Positions 38,078-45,866 of a stretch of 64,000 bases of DNA are shown piece after piece. The notes beneath the pieces are model-generated. The model was not told where the DNA came from and did no database searches. It saw only the letters and a list, made by a program, of their open reading frames with translations. The stretch's first letter is position 1; every line of letters begins with the position of its first letter. The stretch comes from Caulobacter sp. 73W (GTDB lineage: Bacteria > Pseudomonadota > Alphaproteobacteria > Caulobacterales > Caulobacteraceae). A program made the translations under genes and the position numbers. The stretch lies in NCBI RefSeq assembly GCF_041021955.1, contig NZ_CP158375.1, positions 992,001-1,056,000 on the forward strand, read 5' to 3'.

Positions 38078-38078
38078 G

Positions 38079-38516
38079 CTAGTTGACGTCCGTCTTCTTG
38101 GGCGGGGCCGGCGGCAGGGGCGCGACCTGGATGCCGTCGGCGACGAGGTCCTTGACCTCTTGCGGCGTGGCCGAGCCATAGATGCCGCGCTCTTCCGACT
38201 TGCCGTCGTGGATATCGCGCGCTTCCTTGGCGAAGCGGTCGCCCATGTCGTCGAAGTTCTCTTCCACATGGGCGCGGACGCGGCCCATGGCCTCCATCAT
38301 CATCTCGTGCATCTTGGGATCGCCGTCTGCGGGAACGGTCTTCTGCGCCTTGGTCCCCGCCACGGCGGGAGCCATGATCTGCTTGCGCACCGAGCCGCTG
38401 CCGCAGACCGGGCATTCCAGCAGGCCGCGCGCCGACTGGTCGTCATAGTCGGCTGACGATCCGAACCAGCCTTCGAAGCCGTGGTCGTGCTCGCAGGTGA
38501 GCGCGTACTTGATCAT
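38079..38516 (-). CDS. DUF1178 family protein
   Basis: 145 residues. The N-terminal block MIKYALTCEHDHGFEGWFGS followed by LLECPVCGSGSVRKQIMAP is the DUF1178 signature, with a CPVC pair and an upstream Cys-His that may bind zinc. The rest, VRAHVEENFDDMGDRFAKEA and EERGIYGSATPQEVKDLVAD, is also conserved in the family. Function unknown. It lies downstream of the nitrilase-like gene with a nine-base gap, an arrangement often seen in alphaproteobacteria. Confidence 0.92.
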   Translation of the reverse strand: MIKYALTCEHDHGFEGWFGSSADYDDQSARGLLECPVCGSGSVRKQIMAPAVAGTKAQKTVPADGDPKMHEMMMEAMGRVRAHVEENFDDMGDRFAKEARDIHDGKSEERGIYGSATPQEVKDLVADGIQVAPLPPAPPKKTDVN

Positions 38517-38525
38517 GATCTGTAT

Positions 38526-39347
38526 TTAAGGCCCGACGAAGGCGCGCGCATTCTTGAGGGCGGGAATGGCGGCGCGGGCCTTGTCGGCCGCCGCCAGATC
38601 GAGGTCGGCGATCAACACCGCCGGCTCGTCGTGGTCAAGTTTTCCGATCACCTCGCCCCAGGGGCCGATGGCGATGGAACGGCCCCAGGTGCCGCGTCCG
38701 TCCTCGTGGAAACCGCCCTGGGCGGCGGCCAGGACGAAGCTGCCCGTCTCGATGGCCCTGGCCCGCAGCAGGATCTCCCAATGCGCCTCGCCCGTGGGGC
38801 GGGTGAAGGCGGCGGGGACCAAAATGACCTTGGCGCCGTCCAGCGCTAGCGCCCGATACAGCGCCGGGAAGCGCATGTCGTAACAGATCGACAGGCCCAG
38901 CTTTGCGGATGGCGTCTCCACCGTCACCGCCCGCTCGCCGGGCTCATAGACAGCCGACTCTCGCGCCGTCTCGCCGGTGGGCAGGTCGACATCGAACATG
39001 TGCAGCTTGTCGTAGGTGGCGACGATGGCGCCCGACGGGTCGATCACGGCCTGGCGATTGGCCGCCTTGCCGTCCGCGCGCTTCACCAGGGCCGAGCCGA
39101 CGTCGATCCAGACGCCCAGCTCGCGGGCCAGCGCCTGAAGCCCCAGCACCACCGGGTCATCCTCCAGCGCGGTCAGCTGCGGCAGCAGCCTGGCCCGATC
39201 CTTCTGCAGGATGTTGCAGCCCTCGGGCGTCAGGATCAGTTGCGCCCCCTGCCCCGCCGCGTCGCGGATCAGGGGCTCCAGCTGCGCCAGGCTGGCGGCA
39301 TGGTTGGCGGGGGTGCGGGTCTGGATCAGGCCGGCGCGGAGGGTCAT
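38526..39347 (-). CDS. Carbon-nitrogen hydrolase (Nit1/NitFhit-type, deaminated-glutathione amidase-like)
   Basis: 273 residues of the nitrilase superfamily with catalytic Glu (LILTPEGCN), Lys (YDKLHMFDVDLP) and Cys (LGLSICYDMRFPALYRAL). The LHMFDVDLP and CYDMRFP motifs are typical of Nit1/NIT2-type amidases that repair deaminated glutathione; this fits the glutaredoxin gene upstream. ATG 39347 was chosen: GGGGAGGAG eight bases upstream is the end of repeat A copy 4; an in-frame TTG at 39371 lies in the repeat. Confidence 0.9.
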   Translation of the reverse strand: MTLRAGLIQTRTPANHAASLAQLEPLIRDAAGQGAQLILTPEGCNILQKDRARLLPQLTALEDDPVVLGLQALARELGVWIDVGSALVKRADGKAANRQAVIDPSGAIVATYDKLHMFDVDLPTGETARESAVYEPGERAVTVETPSAKLGLSICYDMRFPALYRALALDGAKVILVPAAFTRPTGEAHWEILLRARAIETGSFVLAAAQGGFHEDGRGTWGRSIAIGPWGEVIGKLDHDEPAVLIADLDLAAADKARAAIPALKNARAFVGP

Positions 39348-39355
39348 CGGAACAA

Positions 39356-39485
39356 CTCCTCCCCTGTGCAACGGGGGAGGGGGACCGCGATAGCGGCGGA
39401 GGGGGCGTGACCAGACTCAGTGGATGGGGTCGCCCCCACCACCACCCTTCGGGCGGTCCCCCTCCCCCGCTTCGCAGGGGAGGAG
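39356..39485. repeat. Intergenic palindromic repeat, family A copy 4
   Basis: 130 bp, ends CTCCTCCCCTG and GGGGAGGAG, with GGGGGACCGCGATAGCGG and ACCCTTCGGGCGGTCCCCC; the closest relative in the window is the copy inside imuB (7903-8032). One end supplies the Shine-Dalgarno sequence of the nitrilase-like gene. Confidence 0.88.
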
Positions 39486-39510
39486 AAGAACGGAAGCCCC
39501 CCGCTCTTCA

Positions 39511-39765
39511 TCAGCCCGCCAGCATCGGGTCCAGCTTGCCCGAACGATCAAGGGCCATCATGTCGTCGCAGCCGCCGATGTGCTGCTCGCCGACGAATAT
39601 CTGCGGGAACGTGGTGCGGCCGGACTTGTCGATCATTTCCTGACGCAGCTTGGGGTCCATGCCGGCTTCGATCTCGGTGAAGTCGGCCCCCTTGTCGTTC
39701 AGGAGTTTCAGGGCGCGGGCGCAGTAGCCGCAGAACGGGCGGGTGTAGATGGTGACGTGTGCCAT
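39511..39765 (-). CDS. grxC: Glutaredoxin 3
   Basis: 84-residue thioltransferase. MAHVTIYTRPFCGYCARALK carries the active site CGYC (CPYC in the common form); GADFTEIEAG, TFPQIFVGEQHIGGCDDM with the cis-Pro TFP and GG-C-D-D motifs complete the family picture. ATG 39765 fits the standard N-terminus; an upstream frame to 39801 is extra. Lies between comF and the nitrilase-like gene on the same strand. Confidence 0.95.
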   Translation of the reverse strand: MAHVTIYTRPFCGYCARALKLLNDKGADFTEIEAGMDPKLRQEMIDKSGRTTFPQIFVGEQHIGGCDDMMALDRSGKLDPMLAG

Positions 39766-39804
39766 GTGGGCCGAACGCTTGTCCGCAAGATTGGTGTCCA
39801 AGCT

Positions 39805-40587
39805 CTACATAGACACGTCGGGCGCTTCTTTCACCCTCGCGATGACGGCGGCGGTCACGCCAACCGCACCGGCGGCGAGCAACGCCTTGGCGCAGGCCTC
39901 CAGCGTCGCGCCCGTGGTCATCACGTCATCCACCAGCAGGATACGCCTGCCCTCCACCTGGCGACACCGTCCTGACGGGACCGCGAAGGCCCCGGCGACA
40001 TTGCGGCGGCGGCCGGAGCCGGACTTGCCGCCTTGCGTCGCGGTGGCCCGGCGGCGGACCAGGGCGTCGGGCAGATGGGGGCGATCCGCCAGACGGGCCA
40101 GGGGCCGCGCCACCTCGGCGGCCTGGTTGTAGCGGCGGGCGAACAGGCGGGCGGGGTGCAACGGGACGGGGGCGATGGCGTCGGCCTCGACCAGCAGGTC
40201 GGCGGCGGCCCGGCTCAACCATCGGGCCATCAGGGGCGCCAGGTCAGTGCGGTCGGCGTGCTTCAATTGCAGGATCAGGTTGCGGGAATGCTCGTCATAG
40301 AGACAGGCGGCCCGCGCCCGGGCGAAGGCCCTGGGCTTGGTGGAGCAGGCGGGACAGGCCACGCCCGGCCCCGGATCGAAGTCGAACGGCGCGCCGCAGC
40401 CGTCGCAGACCGGATCGGCGATGAAGGTGATCCGGCCCCCGGCCTCCGCGCCCAGGCCAGGACTGCCGACCGCCCCGCCATCCAGGGCCTGCGGCGGCAA
40501 AAGCAGGTCGAGAAAGCCACGTCCGACGGAAATCAGCGACGGCCCTGGTTTCCAGCCGCCTTGCAAGTCGCCATGTTGCGCGCCCAT
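39805..40587 (-). CDS. ComF family phosphoribosyltransferase-like protein
   Basis: About 260 residues. An N-terminal zinc ribbon (VCDGCGAPFDFDPG...CPAC) is followed by LQLKHADRTDLAPLMA and PVPLHPARLFARRYNQAAE, and by the PRPP-binding loop RRILLVDDVMTTGATLE, the classic ComF layout. In competent bacteria ComF helps DNA uptake; in others its role is unknown. The start is uncertain: GTG 40593 or ATG 40587 overlap the divergent gene start by a few bases; ATG is given. Upstream of grxC with a 39-base gap. Confidence 0.9.
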   Translation of the reverse strand: MGAQHGDLQGGWKPGPSLISVGRGFLDLLLPPQALDGGAVGSPGLGAEAGGRITFIADPVCDGCGAPFDFDPGPGVACPACSTKPRAFARARAACLYDEHSRNLILQLKHADRTDLAPLMARWLSRAAADLLVEADAIAPVPLHPARLFARRYNQAAEVARPLARLADRPHLPDALVRRRATATQGGKSGSGRRRNVAGAFAVPSGRCRQVEGRRILLVDDVMTTGATLEACAKALLAAGAVGVTAAVIARVKEAPDVSM

Positions 40588-41488
40588 GAGCACCCCGCCG
40601 AAATTGTTCGACCGTGATCTCCTGCGTCGACGCCTCGACCGCGCCGCCGCCGGCTACGCCCAGGCTGACTTCCTGAAGGCTCGCGCCGCCCAGGACGCCG
40701 CCTGGCGCCTGGAGCCGATCATGCGACGCTTTCCGCTCGCCGTCGATCTGGGCGCCCGGGGCGGCGCGTTCCGGCGCGCCGTGGCCCAGAGCGACGCGGC
40801 CGACAAGATCGACCTGCTGATCGAAACCGAGATCACGGCTTCGATGCTGGGCCCGGTCGGCGCGCGGCTGGTGGCGGACGAGGAGCGCCTGCCCTTCGCC
40901 GACTCCAGCCTGGACCTGATCGTCTCGACCCTGGCCCTGCACTGGACCAATGACCTGGTCGGGTCGCTGATCCAGGCGCGGCGGGCGCTGAAGCCGGACG
41001 GCCTGTTCATCGGCTCGTTCCTGGGCGGCGCCACCCTGACCGAGCTTCGTCAGGCGCTGCTGGAGGCGGAGTCCGAGCTGAGCGGCGGCGCGGCCATGCG
41101 CGTCTCCCCCTTCGCCGACCATTCGGACGCGGCCGGCCTGCTGTCCCGGGCCGGGTTCGCCCTGCCGGTGGCGGATGTGGACCGGGTGACCGTGCGCTAC
41201 GCCCACCCCATCGAACTGCTGCGCGACCTGCGCCGCATGGGAGAGACCAGCGTGCTTTCCGACCGCCCGCGCAAGCCGATGACCCGCGCCCTGCTGGGCC
41301 GGGCGCTGCAGATCTATGTGGAGCGCTTCGCCGAACCCGACGGCCGCGTGCCCGCCACCTTCGAGATCCTGACCATCACCGGCTGGGTCCCGCACGAAAG
41401 CCAGCAGAAGCCCCTGGCGAGAGGCTCGGCCCAGGTGGGGCTGGAAGAAGCGCTGTCGGTGGTGCGGAAGAACCGCGGCGACGCCTAG
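40586..41488 (+). CDS. SAM-dependent methyltransferase-like protein, NDUFAF5/BioC-like
   Basis: 300 residues. The N-terminus KLFDRDLLRRRLDRAA and DFLKARAAQD precede a SAM-type domain (LAVDLGARGGAF, DEERLPFADSSLDLIVSTLA, LHWTNDLVGSLIQARRALKP, DGLFIGSFLGG). The family includes mitochondrial NDUFAF5, which modifies an arginine of complex I, and BioC. In alphaproteobacteria the NDUFAF5-like role is the better guess, but it is not proven by sequence. Starts head to head with comF. Confidence 0.88.
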   Translation: MSTPPKLFDRDLLRRRLDRAAAGYAQADFLKARAAQDAAWRLEPIMRRFPLAVDLGARGGAFRRAVAQSDAADKIDLLIETEITASMLGPVGARLVADEERLPFADSSLDLIVSTLALHWTNDLVGSLIQARRALKPDGLFIGSFLGGATLTELRQALLEAESELSGGAAMRVSPFADHSDAAGLLSRAGFALPVADVDRVTVRYAHPIELLRDLRRMGETSVLSDRPRKPMTRALLGRALQIYVERFAEPDGRVPATFEILTITGWVPHESQQKPLARGSAQVGLEEALSVVRKNRGDA

Positions 41489-41535
41489 ATTCCCCTCTCC
41501 CCATTTCGCGGGAAAGGTTTCAGGGCGCACTCACC

Positions 41536-41940
41536 TCACAGCAGATCCCGCAGCCACGCCACCAGGGGCAGATCCGCCGGGGGCATGGGGTACTTGTCCA
41601 TGTCGGCGGGCTTCACCCAGGCGAGGCCCGCGTGCTCCTTCTGCTGCACGAAGCCCTCCCACCGGCGGCAGAGGAACAGCGGCATCAGCAGGTGGAAGCT
41701 CTCGTACTCGTGGCTGGCGAAGACGAAGGGCGCCAGGCAGGCCTTGGCGACCTGGATGCCAAGCTCCTCGTCCAGTTCGCGGATCAGGCAGGCCTCGGGC
41801 GTCTCGCCCGGCTCGACCTTGCCGCCCGGAAACTCCCACAGCCCGGCCAGTTGCTTGCCCTCGGGCCGTTGGCACAACAGCACCCGCCCATCGACATCGA
41901 CCAGGGCGGCGGCGGCCACGAGAACGATCTTCTTTTCCAT
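41536..41940 (-). CDS. mutT: Nudix hydrolase MutT, 8-oxo-dGTP diphosphatase
   Basis: 134 residues. The Nudix box GGKVEPGETPEACLIRELDE with EELGI fits GX5EX7REUXEEXGU, and LCQRPEGKQLAGLWEFPGGK is the MutT form. It removes oxidised dGTP from the nucleotide pool. ATG 41940 starts MEKKIVLVAAAALVD; a longer frame to 42150 has no family likeness. Its 3' end is near the converging methyltransferase gene. Confidence 0.93.
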   Translation of the reverse strand: MEKKIVLVAAAALVDVDGRVLLCQRPEGKQLAGLWEFPGGKVEPGETPEACLIRELDEELGIQVAKACLAPFVFASHEYESFHLLMPLFLCRRWEGFVQQKEHAGLAWVKPADMDKYPMPPADLPLVAWLRDLL

Positions 41941-42012
41941 GGCCGAGGTGTCGCCGGGTGGCGGCGAGAATGCAACAGGCCGCGTCAGAATGGCGCCAAC
42001 CCCTGTCGAATC

Positions 42013-42040
42013 TTGACTTTTGCACCGCAGCATACGATAT
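42013..42040 (+). promoter_or_regulatory. Candidate promoter of the DEAD-box helicase gene
   Basis: TTGACT, 16 bases, CGATAT: a near-consensus -35 and a plausible -10. It would leave a leader of about 170 bases before the helicase, containing a GGTCC-TTCG-GGACC hairpin with a stable UUCG loop near 42090. Long leaders are common on cold-induced helicase mRNAs, but this is by eye only. Confidence 0.4.
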
Positions 42041-42218
42041 CGGCCTCGCGTCTCAGTCGACGCTATCCGGTGCTCCAGCCGCGTGAGGGTCCTTCGGGAC
42101 CAGCCTGTCGAGCGCCCTGAAAGATTTCCGACATAGACCGCCCGGGCCACGCGGGGCGCTCCCCAAAGACCCGACCGCCCAGCGGCCGAGCCTTGCGCTC
42201 GGCTGCGCGCTGTCTGTT

Positions 42219-43703
42219 ATGAAAAGAGACTACGTGACTCAGTTCACCGATTTCGGCCTCGCCAAACCGCTTCTGAAAGCGCTGGCCGACAAGGGCTACA
42301 CCCAGCCCACCCCCATCCAGGCGAAAGCCATCCCCACGGTCATGACCGGCCGCGACCTGCTGGGCATCGCCCAGACCGGCACCGGCAAGACCGCCGCCTT
42401 CGCCCTGCCGATCCTGCATCGCCTGGCCGAAGACCGTAAGCCGGCCCCGCGCCGCGGCTGCCGCGTGCTGGTCCTGTCGCCGACCCGCGAACTGGCCACC
42501 CAGATCGCCGACAGCTTCAAGGCCTATGGCAGCCACCTGGGCTTGACCGTCGCCGTGATCTTCGGCGGCGTGAAGTACGGCCCGCAGATGCGCGCCCTGG
42601 CCGCCGGCATCGACGTGCTGGTCGCCACCCCGGGCCGCCTGATCGACCACCTGGGCGAGAAGAGCGCCAACCTGTCGGGGACCGAGATCTTCGTCCTCGA
42701 CGAGGCCGACCAGATGCTCGACATGGGCTTCATCGTCCCGATCCGCCGCATCGTGCAGCACCTGCCCAAGGAACGTCAGAACCTGTTCTTCTCGGCCACC
42801 ATGCCGAGCGAGATCGGCAAGCTGGCGAGCGAGCTGCTGAAGAACCCCGAGCAGGTCTCGGTGACGCCCCAGGCCACCACGGTCGAGCGCATCAATCAGC
42901 AGGTCCTGTTCGTCGAGCAGCAGCGCAAGCGCGCCCTGCTGGCCGAGCTGTTCGCCGACAGCGCCCTGAAGCGCGTCATCGTCTTCACCCGCACCAAGCG
43001 CGGCGCCGACCGCGTGGCCAAGTATCTGGTCGCCTGCGGCGTCGAGTCCGCCTCGATCCACGGCGACAAGACGCAGGGCCAGCGCGAGCGCGCCCTGGCG
43101 GCCTTCCGCGCCGGCCACAGCCGCGCCCTGGTGGCCACCGACATCGCCGCCCGCGGCATCGACATCGACGGCGTCACCCACGTGGTGAATTTCGAGCTGC
43201 CGAACGTGCCGGAAGCTTACGTCCACCGCATCGGCCGCACCGCGCGCGCCGGCGCCTCGGGCGTGGCCTTCACGCTGTGCAGCGACGACGAGCGCAGCCT
43301 GCTGAAGGACGTCCAGCGCACCACGCGCCAGACGATCCCGTCCTTCGACCGCCGCAACGATAAGTCTCTCGCCGCCGCCCAGGCGGTGGAAGCCGAGCTG
43401 ACCGGCGAGAAGCCGGAACGCGGCGAGCGCGGCGGCAATGGCGGCCGCAACGGCCGTGGCCGCAACAACAACGCCCGCCCCGTCGATCCCCGTGACGACG
43501 TGCCGAGCGCCCTGCGCAAGCAGCGCCGCCCGAAGCGCCCGCAAGGCCAGGGCGGCGGTCAGGGCCAGGGCGGCCAAGGCCGCCACGGCGAGCAGCGCAA
43601 CGGCGGCAAGCCGGCCCAGAACCGCGCAGGCGGCGAAGGCTTCAAGGGTCCCAAGCGCCAGACGGCCGCCGCGCCGGAAAAGCGCTGGAGTCCGATCGAC
43701 TAA
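42219..43703 (+). CDS. DEAD-box ATP-dependent RNA helicase, RhlE-like
   Basis: 494 residues. Motifs in order: Q motif FGLAKPLLKALADKGYTQPT, motif I AQTGTGKT, PTRELA, DEAD (FVLDEADQMLDMGF), SAT, VIVFTRTKRGADR, ARGIDIDGVTHVVNFELP, HRIGRTARAG. The C-terminal 110 residues are Arg/Gly/Gln-rich (RNGRGRNNNA, QGGGQGQGGQGRHG), typical of RNA-binding tails. It likely helps RNA remodelling in ribosome assembly or cold. ATG 42219 has no clear ribosome binding site; GTG 42234 with AAAAGAGA upstream is a real alternative. Confidence 0.94.
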   Translation: MKRDYVTQFTDFGLAKPLLKALADKGYTQPTPIQAKAIPTVMTGRDLLGIAQTGTGKTAAFALPILHRLAEDRKPAPRRGCRVLVLSPTRELATQIADSFKAYGSHLGLTVAVIFGGVKYGPQMRALAAGIDVLVATPGRLIDHLGEKSANLSGTEIFVLDEADQMLDMGFIVPIRRIVQHLPKERQNLFFSATMPSEIGKLASELLKNPEQVSVTPQATTVERINQQVLFVEQQRKRALLAELFADSALKRVIVFTRTKRGADRVAKYLVACGVESASIHGDKTQGQRERALAAFRAGHSRALVATDIAARGIDIDGVTHVVNFELPNVPEAYVHRIGRTARAGASGVAFTLCSDDERSLLKDVQRTTRQTIPSFDRRNDKSLAAAQAVEAELTGEKPERGERGGNGGRNGRGRNNNARPVDPRDDVPSALRKQRRPKRPQGQGGGQGQGGQGRHGEQRNGGKPAQNRAGGEGFKGPKRQTAAAPEKRWSPID

Positions 43704-43782
43704 GGCGTTTCGCCCGCTTGACTTCGACAGCTAAACCGCAAGGTTGAACCCATGCCCGCAAGGGCGTGGGGAGCTGTTCGTC

Positions 43783-45693
43783 TTGAAGGCCAAGGCCGTG
43801 TCCGCCGCCGATTTCCTGCCGCCGGCCCCGTTGGGCGGCGACATGGGCGAGCGCATGCGCGACCTGGACTGGGCCGCCACGCCCCTGGGTCCGCCCGAAG
43901 CGTGGTCCCAAGCCCTGCGTCTGACGCTGGGCCTGATTCTGGCTTCCGGATTTCCCATGGCCCTGCGCTGGGGACCCGAGCTGGTCATCCTCTACAATGA
44001 CGCCTACGCGCCGATCCTCGGCGACAAGCACCCCTGGGCGCTGGGCCGGCGATTCGCCGATGTCTGGCCGGAGGTGTCGCAACAGCTCATGCCGGTGCAG
44101 GAAGAGCAGATCGCCGGCCTGCGCGGCGCGATCTTCACCGAGGACATGCCAGTCAGCATCCAGCGCCACGGCTCCGAACTGGAGGCGGCCTGGTTCACGG
44201 TCAGCTACAGCCCGGTGCCCGACAGCGAGTCCCCCACCGGGGTCGGCGGCATCATGGCCACGGCGGTGGAGACCACCAATCGCGTGCTGACGGAACGGGC
44301 GCTGCGGGCGAGCGAGGAACGGTACGAATTCGCTCTCGACGCCGCCGGCGCCGTGGGCACCTGGACCTGGGATATCCCGGCCGACAAGGTCTATGCCGAC
44401 GAGCGGTTCGCCCGCCTCTACAACGTCGAGCCCGTGGCCGCCGCGCGCGGCGAAGCGATCTCGGCCTTCTTCGGCGCCATCTATCCCGACGATCGTCCGC
44501 GCGTGGAAGCGGCCATTCTGGGCCTGCTGGAAAAGGGCGGCGACTTCGCCGAGGAGTACCGCGTCACCGCCGCCGACGGGCAGGTTCACTGGATATTCGC
44601 CCGCGGCCGCTGTTACCTCGACGGCCAGGGGCGGCCGCTGCGCTTTCCCGGCGTGGTCGTCGACCTGACCGACCGCCGCGACGCCGAGGAGCGTCTGGTC
44701 ATGCGCGAGGAGCAGCTGCGCCTGGCGACCGAGGCCGGCGACGTGGGCTTCTGGGACGTGGATCTGCGGACCGACAGCGTGGAGTGGTCGGATCGCACGC
44801 GCCAGATGTTCGGCCTGCGCCTGGACGTGCCCATCACCCTCAGCGACTTCTACGCCGGCCTGCACCCCGCCGACCTGGTGCGGGTGGCCGAGGCGTTCGG
44901 CCGGGCGATCAACCCCGACATCCGCGACGACTACGACATCGAGTATCGCACCGTCGGCCTGGACGACGGGATCGAGCGCTGGGTGGCGGCCAAGGGCCGC
45001 GCCATCTTCGCCCCCGACGGCACGCCCCTTCGCGCCATCGGCTCCACCCGCGACATCACCGAGCGCAAGAAGGCCGACGAGCACCTGCGCCTGATGGTCA
45101 ACGAGCTGAACCACCGGGTGAAGAACAGCCTGGCCAGCGTTCAGGCCGTGGCCGCCCAGACCTTCCGCGGCGCCGCCTCGCTGAGCCAAGCCAAGGAGGC
45201 GTTCACCGCCCGCCTGATCGCCATGTCCGAGGCGCACGACATCCTGACTGACGAGAACTGGGAGGGCGCCGATCTCAAGGATGTGGTCGCCGCCGCCGCC
45301 CGCCTGCACGCGGGTGAAGACCCCCGCCGGTTCATCGCCGACGGCCCCCAGGCCCGCCTGTCGCCCAAGACCGCCCTGTCCCTGGCCATGGCCCTGCACG
45401 AGCTGGGCACCAACGCGGTGAAGTACGGCGCGCTGTCGACGCCGAGCGGCAAGGTGTCGGTGCGCTGGAGCGTCGAGGGCCGCGAGGCCGGACGCCGGCT
45501 GCAACTGGTCTGGACGGAATCCGGCGGCCCGCCCGTCAGTCCGCCCCGGCGTCGCGGCTTCGGCTCGCGCCTGATGGAAAAGGGCCTGGCGGCGGAACTG
45601 GGCGGCCAGGTGACCTTGAGCTTCGACGCCGCCGGGGTGGTCTGCACGATCGACGCCCCGTTGCTGGATGAAGAACCGCTCTCTTCCCCGTAG
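43783..45693 (+). CDS. HWE-family sensor histidine kinase with PAS domains
   Basis: About 636 residues, no membrane segment. Three PAS-like domains: an N-terminal one (ALRWGPELVILYNDAYAPIL), then SEERYEFALDAAGAVGTWTW and EEQLRLATEAGDVGFWDVDL, each followed by a PAC-like segment (VVVDLTDRRDAEER; STRDITERKKAD). The kinase core has His444 in NELNHRVKNSLASVQA, ALHELGTNAVKYGAL and LVWTESGG, the HWE hallmarks. TTG 43783 with GGGGAG upstream was chosen; TTG 43744 is possible. Such kinases often feed PhyR-type stress regulators; no partner is adjacent. Confidence 0.92.
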   Translation: MKAKAVSAADFLPPAPLGGDMGERMRDLDWAATPLGPPEAWSQALRLTLGLILASGFPMALRWGPELVILYNDAYAPILGDKHPWALGRRFADVWPEVSQQLMPVQEEQIAGLRGAIFTEDMPVSIQRHGSELEAAWFTVSYSPVPDSESPTGVGGIMATAVETTNRVLTERALRASEERYEFALDAAGAVGTWTWDIPADKVYADERFARLYNVEPVAAARGEAISAFFGAIYPDDRPRVEAAILGLLEKGGDFAEEYRVTAADGQVHWIFARGRCYLDGQGRPLRFPGVVVDLTDRRDAEERLVMREEQLRLATEAGDVGFWDVDLRTDSVEWSDRTRQMFGLRLDVPITLSDFYAGLHPADLVRVAEAFGRAINPDIRDDYDIEYRTVGLDDGIERWVAAKGRAIFAPDGTPLRAIGSTRDITERKKADEHLRLMVNELNHRVKNSLASVQAVAAQTFRGAASLSQAKEAFTARLIAMSEAHDILTDENWEGADLKDVVAAAARLHAGEDPRRFIADGPQARLSPKTALSLAMALHELGTNAVKYGALSTPSGKVSVRWSVEGREAGRRLQLVWTESGGPPVSPPRRRGFGSRLMEKGLAAELGGQVTLSFDAAGVVCTIDAPLLDEEPLSSP

Positions 45694-45727
45694 CGAAGCC
45701 TACGGAGCAGCCAGTCCATAAAACTCC

Positions 45728-45814
45728 GCTCATCCCGGCGAAGGCCGGGAACCAGATTCATCCAGAGCCTCAGCAGGGCTTCACCTGGGCCCCGGCCTTC
45801 GCCGGGGTGAGCGG
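45728..45814. repeat. Intergenic palindromic repeat, family B copy 3
   Basis: 87-bp variant with arms CCCGGCGAAGGCCGGGAACC and GGGCCCCGGCCTTCGCCGGG, bounded by GCTCAT and GTGAGCGG. Differences from copies 1 and 2 occur on both arms and keep pairing (GGCGAAGGCC with GGCCTTCGCC), as expected for a selected hairpin. Confidence 0.85.
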
Positions 45815-45866
45815 TTGAAAGGCTGGATCTAGTATGCCGCTCCGCCAGCGGTGGGGGAGAACAACC

